Positions 58,105-64,000 of a stretch of 64,000 bases of DNA are shown here, piece after piece. The notes beneath the pieces are model-generated. The model saw nothing but the letters and a program-made list of their open reading frames with translations. It was not told the origin of the DNA and made no database searches. Both the position numbers and the translations under genes were made by a program. How positions within the stretch are numbered: the first letter of the stretch is position 1; every line of letters starts with the position of its first letter. Source of the stretch: an uncultured Blautia sp. (GTDB lineage Bacteria > Bacillota > Clostridia > Lachnospirales > Lachnospiraceae); the NCBI GenBank assembly GCA_937900135.1, contig CALCDJ010000080.1, positions 1 to 64,000 of the forward strand, given 5' to 3'.

Positions 58105-59460
58105 ATGGAGAAAAAAAGAAGCAGCTTTACCAATAAGCTGGGATTTGTTTTAGCCGCCGCCGGATCAGCTGTTGGTCTTGGAAATTTGTGGCGTTTTCCA
58201 TATCTGGCCGCAAAATACGGCGGAGGAATTTTTTTGCTGGTATATCTCATTCTGGCAGTTACCTTTGGTTTTGCACTGATGATCACAGAAATCGCGTTGG
58301 GAAGAAAAACTCGTTTAAGCGCAGTAGGCGCCTATGAGTCTTTGAATAAGAAATTCCGTTTTCTGGGCTATTTATCCAGTGTGGTTCCGTTTATCATTAC
58401 CCCATATTACTGTGTCATTGGCGGGTGGGTACTGAAATATCTGACCATTTTCCTTACTAATGATGTGAAGCATGCAGCAACGGATGAATTCTTTTCAAAC
58501 TTTATTGCACAGCCAGGAGCGCCTGTTTTCTTTTTCGTGGTATATGTAGCCTTATCTGTGATTGTGGTTATGCTGGGTGTGGAAGGCGGTATTGAAAAAG
58601 CCAGCCGTCTGATGATGCCGGTGCTTATTGTGATGACAGTTTTTATTGCAGGATTTGGTATTATGCAGCCAGGAGCTATGGAAGGAGTCATTTATTATCT
58701 GAAACCGGATTTCAGTAAATTCAGCGCAACAACGGTTCTTGCGGCGATGGGACAGCTGTTCTATTCCATGTCTCTGGCCATGGGAATTATGATTACTTAT
58801 GGTTCCTATATGAAAAAGGAGGCCCATCTGGAAAAATCTGTGCGTCAGATTGAGATGTTTGATACAGGAATTGCTTTTATGGCAGGTCTGATGATCATTC
58901 CCGCTGTATTTGCCTTTTCCGGAGGAAGTGAAGAAGCCCTTGGCAAGGGCCCCAGTCTTATGTTTATCACTTTGCCCAAGGTGTTTGAAAGCATGAAGTT
59001 CGGAACTCTGGTGGGAGCCATGTTCTTCCTTCTGGTTCTGTTTGCTGCGCTGACCTCATCCATTTCTCTGACAGAGACTCTGGTTTCCATTATTGTGGAT
59101 AAGACCGGATGGAGTAGAAAGAAGACCTGTATTGTGGTATTGATCTTCCTTCTGGCAGTGGGAATACCGGTTTCTCTGGGCTTTGGAATCTGGAGCTTTA
59201 TTGCGCCTCTTGGCATGACGCTTCTGGACTTCTGCGACTTTCTGAGCAACAGTGTGATGATGCCTATTGTGGCCTTCCTCACCTGTATCTTTGTGGGATA
59301 CGTGATCAAACCAAAAGCGATTATCGAGGAAGTAGAAGTAAACGGCACTTTCAAAAGCAAAAAATTTTACACAGTTATTATTAAATACGTTGCTCCGGTA
59401 TGTCTGATCGCAATTCTTGTCTTTGCGGTTATGGAAGCCATGGGAGTAATTACCGTATAA
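58105..59460 (+). CDS. Sodium-dependent transporter, NSS (SNF) family
   Basis: 451 residues, about twelve helices. LeuT-like: helix 1 AAGSAVGLGNLWRFPYLAAKYGGGIFLL holds the Na+ and substrate-binding residues, helix 6 GQLFYSMSLAMGIMITYGSY, helix 8 ALTSSISLTETLVSI. Bacterial members carry amino acids such as tryptophan, leucine or tyrosine; this one is not assignable. AAGGAAGGGAGAG is the ribosome binding site. Alone with its own promoter. Confidence 0.92.
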   Translation: MEKKRSSFTNKLGFVLAAAGSAVGLGNLWRFPYLAAKYGGGIFLLVYLILAVTFGFALMITEIALGRKTRLSAVGAYESLNKKFRFLGYLSSVVPFIITPYYCVIGGWVLKYLTIFLTNDVKHAATDEFFSNFIAQPGAPVFFFVVYVALSVIVVMLGVEGGIEKASRLMMPVLIVMTVFIAGFGIMQPGAMEGVIYYLKPDFSKFSATTVLAAMGQLFYSMSLAMGIMITYGSYMKKEAHLEKSVRQIEMFDTGIAFMAGLMIIPAVFAFSGGSEEALGKGPSLMFITLPKVFESMKFGTLVGAMFFLLVLFAALTSSISLTETLVSIIVDKTGWSRKKTCIVVLIFLLAVGIPVSLGFGIWSFIAPLGMTLLDFCDFLSNSVMMPIVAFLTCIFVGYVIKPKAIIEEVEVNGTFKSKKFYTVIIKYVAPVCLIAILVFAVMEAMGVITV

Positions 59461-59503
59461 AAATATATGAGAAAAAAAATATGCCCCGATAAAAAGTTTT
59501 CCC

Positions 59504-59532
59504 TTGACTTTTTGTGGGGTATATGCTATTCT
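59504..59532 (+). promoter_or_regulatory. Promoter of infC-rpmI-rplT
   Basis: TTGACT, 17 bp, TATTCT, some 210 bp upstream of infC, leaving a long leader. Confidence 0.6.
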
Positions 59533-59743
59533 ATACCAGTACGTGAGAAAACAAAGCAGAGTTCCACTCTCACCTTAGCGCAGGAAGCGTCTTGGGTTAA
59601 TATTGCACAGGTACCACAGGCAGAGTGCGTGTGGGTGTAATAGAGGAAGTGTGGACATCTGTCTACGCTTTTTTTCATGTTTAGAAGTAGCAGTGAGGGC
59701 GACGAGAGGTTTGTCTATCTAAGATGTATGGAGGTGCACGACA
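59533..59743 (+). promoter_or_regulatory. infC leader with transcription attenuator (L20-leader type)
   Basis: A roughly 200-nt untranslated leader. At 59647-59676 an 11-bp stem allowing G-U pairs (AAGTGTGGACA with TGTCTACGCTT) is followed by seven T's: an intrinsic terminator inside the leader. Firmicutes control infC-rpmI-rplT by attenuation through L20 binding to such a leader. Upstream GC-rich segments could form the antiterminator; I cannot fold it reliably by eye. Confidence 0.65.
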
Positions 59744-60250
59744 ATTAGCAATTTAATGATTAACGAACAAATCAGAGACAAAGAGGTACGCTTAATCGGT
59801 CCAGATGGTGCCCAGTTGGGAATCGTATCGGTTAAAGAGGCTATGCTTAAAGCGCAGGAAGCAGGCTTGGATTTAGTAAAGATTGCTCCTCAGGCGAAGC
59901 CGCCAGTGTGTAAGATCATCGATTACGGAAAGTATCGTTATGAGCTTGCCCGCAAAGAAAAGGAAGCAAAGAAGAAACAGAAAACCATCGATGTCAAAGA
60001 AGTGCGTCTTTCTCCAAACATTGATACCAACGACCTGAAAACAAAAGTAAATGCAGCAAGAAAATTCCTTTCCAAGGGAGACAGAGTAAAAGTAACACTT
60101 CGTTTCCGTGGAAGAGAAATGGCACATATGGCAAGCAGCAAGCATGTGCTGGACGATTTTGCAGAACAGCTTGCAGATGTGGCAACTGTGGAAAAGGCTC
60201 CAAAGGTAGAAGGCAGAAGCATGACCATGTTTTTATCTGAAAAGAGATAA
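59744..60250 (+). CDS. infC: Translation initiation factor IF-3, ATT start
   Basis: 168 residues. Start ATT 59744: GGAGGTG (59730-59736) is 7 bp upstream and the frame reads (M)SNLMINEQIRDKEVRLIG; the first ATG (59756) is 19 bp from that site. AUU starts are the classical autoregulated feature of infC. N-terminal domain, the linker LARKEKEAKKKQKTIDVKEVRLS, and C-terminal domain with VTLRFRGREMAH. Controls initiator tRNA selection and subunit dissociation. Confidence 0.95.
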   Translation: MSNLMINEQIRDKEVRLIGPDGAQLGIVSVKEAMLKAQEAGLDLVKIAPQAKPPVCKIIDYGKYRYELARKEKEAKKKQKTIDVKEVRLSPNIDTNDLKTKVNAARKFLSKGDRVKVTLRFRGREMAHMASSKHVLDDFAEQLADVATVEKAPKVEGRSMTMFLSEKR

Positions 60251-60318
60251 AATGTTATCAGTTGGCCAATGGCAGACTAACATTAAATAGAACCACGAGG
60301 ATTAAGGAGGAAATTACA

Positions 60319-60516
60319 ATGCCAAAAATTAAAACATGTAGAGCAGCAGCGAAACGTTTCAAAAAAACAGGAACCGGAAAATTAGTAAGAAATAAAGCTT
60401 ACAAGAGCCATATCTTAACTAAGAAATCTCAGAAGAGAAAGAGAAATCTTAGAAAATCTACTGTTGTTGATTCTACAAACGTTAAGAATATGAAGAAAGC
60501 ATTACCTTATTTATAA
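60319..60516 (+). CDS. rpmI: 50S ribosomal protein L35
   Basis: 65 residues from ATG 60319 (AAGGAGG upstream). MPKIKTCRAAAKRFKKTGTGK with the typical KAYKSHILTKKSQKRKRNLRK. The longer frame opening at 60262 is non-coding leader. Middle gene of the IF3-L35-L20 operon. Confidence 0.96.
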   Translation: MPKIKTCRAAAKRFKKTGTGKLVRNKAYKSHILTKKSQKRKRNLRKSTVVDSTNVKNMKKALPYL

Positions 60517-60551
60517 GATAGAGAAGAAGACGAACAGGAGGAAAATAAGAA

Positions 60552-60908
60552 ATGGCAAGAATTAAAGGCGGCTTAAACGCAAAGAAAAAACATAACCGTA
60601 CATTAAAACTGGCAAAAGGCTACAGAGGAGCCCGTTCCAAACAGTATAGAGTAGCAAAACAGTCTGTAATGAGAGCACTTACCAGCTCCTACGCAGGAAG
60701 AAAACAGAAAAAACGTCAGTTCAGACAGCTGTGGATCGCTCGTATCAACGCAGCAGCAAGAATGAACGGCTTATCCTACAGTAAAATGATGCACGGCCTG
60801 AAAGTTGCAAACATCGACATCAACAGAAAGATGCTTGCAGAAATGGCTGTAAACGATGCAGCAGGCTTTGCAGCACTGGCTGAAATCGCAAAAAAAGCAG
60901 TTGCATAA
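60552..60908 (+). CDS. rplT: 50S ribosomal protein L20
   Basis: 118 residues: MARIKGGLNAKKKHNRTLKLAKGYRGARSK..., FRQLWIARINAAARMNGLSYSKMMHGL. Early assembly protein and likely repressor of the operon through the leader. ACAGGAGG precedes the ATG. A terminator follows. Confidence 0.97.
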   Translation: MARIKGGLNAKKKHNRTLKLAKGYRGARSKQYRVAKQSVMRALTSSYAGRKQKKRQFRQLWIARINAAARMNGLSYSKMMHGLKVANIDINRKMLAEMAVNDAAGFAALAEIAKKAVA

Positions 60909-60926
60909 TATAATCAGGTGATGATT

Positions 60927-60959
60927 AGAGATTCGGATTTTTCCGAATCTCTTTTTTTT
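60927..60959 (+). terminator. Terminator of rplT
   Basis: AGAGATTCGGA (60927-60937), four-base loop, TCCGAATCTCT (60942-60952), then a run of T's. Confidence 0.93.
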
Positions 60960-61016
60960 ATTGATTAGATTATGAAGAACAAAACGCAAATCTCTTAAAT
61001 TTTTATAAATTTATAC

Positions 61017-61045
61017 TTGAAATCAAAAACACATAATGCTATAAT
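61017..61045 (+). promoter_or_regulatory. Promoter of the liv operon
   Basis: TTGAAA, 17 bp, TATAAT, 58 bp before the binding-protein ATG. Near-consensus. Confidence 0.7.
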
Positions 61046-61102
61046 CATGACATTAAAGTTTTAGCGAATGAAAGTAAAACGAAAAATAAGGAGGAGAATA
61101 TT

Positions 61103-62260
61103 ATGAGAAATTGGAAAAAAGCGTTAAGCGTTACTGCAGCAGCTGCAGTAGCGGTATCCGCATTAGCAGCTCCGGTATCTGTGCAGGCAGCAGAGGAAAC
61201 CTTTAAAATTGGAAGCATTGGTCCTATGACCGGAAGCGCAGCTGTTTATGGAAATGCAGTTATGAATTCCATTCAGATTGCAGTGGATGAGATCAATGAA
61301 GCTGGCGGCGTAAACGGATATCAGCTGGAGTTCAATCCACAGGATGATGAGAACGATGCAGAGAAAACAGTAAACGCATACAACACCCTGAAAGACTGGG
61401 GAATGCAGATGCTTCTTGGTACAGTAACTTCTGCTCCATGTATCGCAGTAGAAGCAGAAGCAATGAATGACAACATGTTCCTTCTGACTCCATCTGCTAC
61501 TGCAGTAGAGAGTATTTCCGGTGAAAATGCATTCCGTGTATGCTTCGCAGACCCGGCACAGGGAACTGCATCCGCAAAATTTATTGGCGAGAATAAACTG
61601 GCAGAGAAGATTGCGATCATTTATGACAGCTCCGATGTATATTCTTCCGGAATCTATGGTGCATTCCAGGCAGAAGCACAGAACCAGCCATTTGAGATCG
61701 TAGCAGCAGAAGCTTTTACTGCTGATAACAAGACAGACTTCTCCGTACAGCTTCAGAAAGCTAAGGATGCAGGTGCGGATATGGTATTCGTTCCGTTCTA
61801 CTACAATGAGATCGCTCTCGTATTAAAACAGGCTTCCGATATGGGCTTTGCTCCTAAGTGGTTTGGTGTAGACGGTATGGACGGTATTCTTTCTGTAGAA
61901 GGTTTTGATACCTCCCTTGCAGAAGGCGTTACCCTTTTAACACCATTCAGCGCAACTGCAGAAGATGAAAAAACTCAGAACTTTGTAACTAAATATAAAG
62001 AGCTTTATAAGGAAGTACCGAATCAGTTTGGTGCAGATGCTTACGATGGCGTTTATATTTTAAAAGCAGCCCTTGAGCAGGCAGAAGCAACTCCGGATAT
62101 GGAGCCAAGCGAGCTTTGCGACCTTTTAAAAGCTGCTATGCAGGAAATCTCCTTTGATGGTATCACCGGTACAGGAATTACCTGGGGTGCAGATGGAGAA
62201 CCTGTAAAAGAGCCCATCGTTGTAGAAATTAAAGACGGCGCTTATGAATTTGTAAAGTAA
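61103..62260 (+). CDS. livJ: Branched-chain amino-acid ABC transporter binding protein
   Basis: 385 residues. Signal peptide (KKALSVTAAAAVAVSALAAPVSVQA, cut before EET), then a Leu/Ile/Val-binding type I fold: FKIGSIGPMTGSAAVYGNAV, VDEINEAGGVNGYQLE, PSATAV, AIIYDSSDVYSSG, FGADAYDGVYILKAALEQA. No lipobox cysteine in the signal, unusual for a Gram-positive binding protein. GGAGGAG before the ATG. Feeds LivH and LivM downstream; order is unpermuted here. Confidence 0.94.
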   Translation: MRNWKKALSVTAAAAVAVSALAAPVSVQAAEETFKIGSIGPMTGSAAVYGNAVMNSIQIAVDEINEAGGVNGYQLEFNPQDDENDAEKTVNAYNTLKDWGMQMLLGTVTSAPCIAVEAEAMNDNMFLLTPSATAVESISGENAFRVCFADPAQGTASAKFIGENKLAEKIAIIYDSSDVYSSGIYGAFQAEAQNQPFEIVAAEAFTADNKTDFSVQLQKAKDAGADMVFVPFYYNEIALVLKQASDMGFAPKWFGVDGMDGILSVEGFDTSLAEGVTLLTPFSATAEDEKTQNFVTKYKELYKEVPNQFGADAYDGVYILKAALEQAEATPDMEPSELCDLLKAAMQEISFDGITGTGITWGADGEPVKEPIVVEIKDGAYEFVK

Positions 62261-62276
62261 AGCAGTGATTAAAGTC

Positions 62277-62335
62277 CCGGCAGGAATGATCTGCCGGAGA
62301 TATCCGGCAGGGGGTTGTACTGGCAACCTCCTGTT
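62277..62335 (+). other. Switch-like hairpins between livJ and livH
   Basis: CCGGCAG (62277-62283), CTGCCGG (62291-62297), CCGGCAG (62304-62310): the middle block can pair with either neighbour. It is followed by AGGGGGTTG (62309-62317) pairing with CAACCTCCT (62324-62332) and GTTTTGG. The third CCGGCAG overlaps this last hairpin, so the folds exclude each other. Confidence 0.6.
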
Positions 62336-62383
62336 TTGGTTATCTGATCATACAAATCCCTGTAAAAAATAAAGAGGTGTCTT

Positions 62384-63268
62384 ATGAGTTTATTGTCCTA
62401 TTTAATTAATGGAATCAGCCTGGGTTCGGTATATGCGATTATCGCGCTGGGCTATACCATGGTCTATGGTATTGCCAAGATGCTGAATTTTGCCCATGGC
62501 GATGTCATCATGGTGGGAGGTTATGTGGCTCTTACGATGATGATGAGTGCAGGTGTACATCCCATCGTTGCCGTTTTGGCAGCGGTTGTTGTCTGTACGG
62601 TACTGGGTGTTCTCATTGAACGCGTGGCATACCGTCCTCTGAGAAATGCAGCTTCCCCTCTGGCAGTACTGATCACAGCCATTGGTGTGAGCTATCTTCT
62701 TCAGAATGTGGTTCTTCTGATTTTCGGCTCCAGTCCCAAATCCTTCCAGTCTGTTGTGGGAGTTCCGGATCTGAAGCTGGCAGGAGGTTCCCTTGTGATC
62801 ACAGGAGAAACCATGGTAACCATCCTGGGCTGTATTGTAATCATGGTGGGATTGACTGCTTTTATTAACAAAACGAAGCCGGGGCAGGCTATGCTGGCTG
62901 TTTCTGAAGACAAGGGAGCGGCGCAGCTGATGGGAATCAATGTAAATGGAACCATTGCTCTAACCTTTGCCATTGGTTCCGGACTTGCAGCTATTGCAGG
63001 TGTTCTTCTCTGTTCCGCATATCCGTCCCTTTCTCCGTATACCGGAGCCATGCCTGGAATCAAAGCCTTTGTAGCAGCAGTATTTGGTGGTATCGGTTCC
63101 ATCCCCGGCGCAATGGTAGGGGGTATTCTTTTGGGGGTAATTGAAATCCTGGGTAAGGCATATATTTCCTCACAGCTTGCAGATGCCATTGTATTTGCGG
63201 TATTGATCGTGGTACTTCTTGTGAAACCTACAGGCTTGTTTGGTAAGAATATTCAGGAGAAAGTGTAG
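62384..63268 (+). CDS. livH: Branched-chain amino-acid ABC transporter permease LivH
   Basis: 294 residues, eight helices. Typical start LINGISLGSVYAIIALGYTMVYGIAKMLNFAHGDVIMVGGY, with the conserved NFAHG, and EDKGAAQLMGINVN as the ATPase-contact loop. AAGAGGTG precedes the ATG. Pairs with LivM. Confidence 0.95.
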   Translation: MSLLSYLINGISLGSVYAIIALGYTMVYGIAKMLNFAHGDVIMVGGYVALTMMMSAGVHPIVAVLAAVVVCTVLGVLIERVAYRPLRNAASPLAVLITAIGVSYLLQNVVLLIFGSSPKSFQSVVGVPDLKLAGGSLVITGETMVTILGCIVIMVGLTAFINKTKPGQAMLAVSEDKGAAQLMGINVNGTIALTFAIGSGLAAIAGVLLCSAYPSLSPYTGAMPGIKAFVAAVFGGIGSIPGAMVGGILLGVIEILGKAYISSQLADAIVFAVLIVVLLVKPTGLFGKNIQEKV

Positions 63269-63276
63269 GTGGAAAA

Positions 63277-64000
63277 ATGAAGAGCAAAACTTTTAAAAGT
63301 AACTTGATTACATATGGCATTGTTATAGTAACCTTTGCGATTGTACAGACCTTATTAAATGCAGGAAAAATTTCCAGTCTGATCCAGGGACTTCTGATTC
63401 CTATCTGCGTGTATGTGATCCTGGCGATTTCTCTGAACCTGGTAGTGGGAATTTCCGGAGAACTGAGTCTTGGCCATGCAGGCTTTATGTGTGTGGGAGG
63501 CTTTGCCAGCGCTTTTTTCTCAAAGTACACTATGACCAGTATTCCTTCCACAGGGGTACGGTTTACACTGGCAATTCTTATTGGCGCGGCAACGGCGGCA
63601 GTATTTGGCGTTCTCATTGGAATTCCCGTACTTCGTCTTCGAGGAGATTATCTGGCTATTGTAACTCTGGCCTTTGGCGAGATCATCAAAAACGTGATCA
63701 ATATTTTTTATGTGGGAGTGGACAGTCAGGGATTTCATATCTCCTTTAAGGATCAGTTTTCCATGGGAATGGAGCCTACTGGAAAAATGCTGATCAGCGG
63801 TCCCCAGGGAATCACAGGAACACCCAAGGATTCCACATTCTTCATTGGAGTGATTCTGATTCTGATTACCCTGTTTATTGTACTGAATCTCATTAATTCC
63901 AGAGAAGGAAGAGCAATCATGGCAATCCGTGACAACCGGATCGCAGCGGAATCCATTGGAATCAGTGTTACCAAATACAAATTAATGGCATTTACCATTT
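63277..64000 (+). CDS. livM: Branched-chain amino-acid ABC transporter permease LivM (partial)
   Basis: Open from ATG 63277 (AGGTGG upstream, 8 bp after livH) to the window edge, 241 codons without a stop; the C-terminus is missing. LivM marks: VYVILAISLNLVVGISGELSLGHAGFMCVGGFASA, LRLRGDYLAIVTLAFGEI, and the ATPase-contact loop SREGRAIMAIRDNRIAAESIGI close to the edge. The livG and livF ATPases are expected beyond the window. Confidence 0.94.
   Translation, partial: MKSKTFKSNLITYGIVIVTFAIVQTLLNAGKISSLIQGLLIPICVYVILAISLNLVVGISGELSLGHAGFMCVGGFASAFFSKYTMTSIPSTGVRFTLAILIGAATAAVFGVLIGIPVLRLRGDYLAIVTLAFGEIIKNVINIFYVGVDSQGFHISFKDQFSMGMEPTGKMLISGPQGITGTPKDSTFFIGVILILITLFIVLNLINSREGRAIMAIRDNRIAAESIGISVTKYKLMAFTI

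Noticed and set aside
1..64000. tRNA, rRNA or tmRNA genes
   Set aside because: All intergenic gaps were read; none shows the TTCGANTC arm with acceptor pairing or rRNA motifs.

Overview
The window looks like chromosomal DNA of a low-to-moderate GC, endospore-lineage Firmicute of the class Clostridia, most likely a Lachnospiraceae member (Blautia or a close relative is my guess; no 16S gene is present to prove it). Pointers are: a MurE with the DNPR motif of meso-diaminopimelate ligases, anaerobic enzymes (class III ribonucleotide reductase NrdD, hydrogenase maturase HydF), a division cluster with two SpoVD/FtsI-type transpeptidases, Spo0A- and Spo0E-related regulators, strong GGAGG ribosome binding sites with frequent GTG/TTG starts, and consensus sigma-A promoters with 17-bp spacers. 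No rRNA, tRNA, CRISPR array, transposase or phage gene was seen.

Layout. 0.1-7.4 kb: an ACT-domain protein in tandem with a BceRS-type two-component system, then a small regulatory island (two XRE repressors, a 31-codon ORF, a receiver-less Spo0A output domain behind a palindromic divergent promoter), then the BceAB-type ABC transporter expected next to BceRS. 7.5-20.6 kb: AzlCD exporter, dapF, hydF, a polar amino-acid ABC transporter whose binding protein is circularly permuted, a CBS protein, an alanine/glycine symporter, asnA, a zinc-ribbon membrane protein, nrdD and carbamate kinase. 20.6-23.0 kb: a structured non-coding stretch and a sortase-anchored surface protein. 23.1-36.6 kb: a long housekeeping run (murE, priA, def, fmt, Zn-protease, rsmB, rlmN, PP2C phosphatase, PASTA kinase, rsgA, rpe, thiN) with many 4-8 bp stop/start overlaps. 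36.6-40.9 kb, minus strand: a thioester (TQXA) adhesin and its sortase. 41.2-43.5 kb: ychF, lgt and an overlapping Spo0E-like gene. 43.6-57.5 kb: the mraZ-to-ftsZ division and cell-wall (dcw) cluster. 57.6-64 kb: a DUF1540 protein, a sodium symporter, infC-rpmI-rplT with an attenuating leader and an ATT start, and the beginning of a branched-chain amino-acid (liv) transporter that runs off the right edge.

How it fits together. Wall synthesis and its control dominate: MurE, MraY, MurD, MurA, FtsW and two class B PBPs make and polymerise precursor; FtsQ, FtsL and FtsZ build the divisome; the PASTA kinase and PP2C phosphatase probably tune it; the BceRS-BceAB module is the kind that defends it against lipid II-cycle antibiotics; sortase-linked proteins decorate it. 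Most notable: (1) a family-3 solute-binding protein with its two halves in swapped order; (2) divergent consensus promoters whose -35 boxes lie in the two arms of one palindrome, in front of a stand-alone Spo0A output domain; (3) short 'GN'-type acidic repeats on the outer tails of two divisome proteins, the FtsQ/DivIB array decaying across its own stop codon; (4) a hairpin with a U-tract between the two PBP genes that buries the downstream Shine-Dalgarno; (5) a Spo0E-like gene embedded in the tail of lgt. Start codons were moved from the longest frame to an internal start where ribosome binding site or promoter position argued for it; this is stated per gene.
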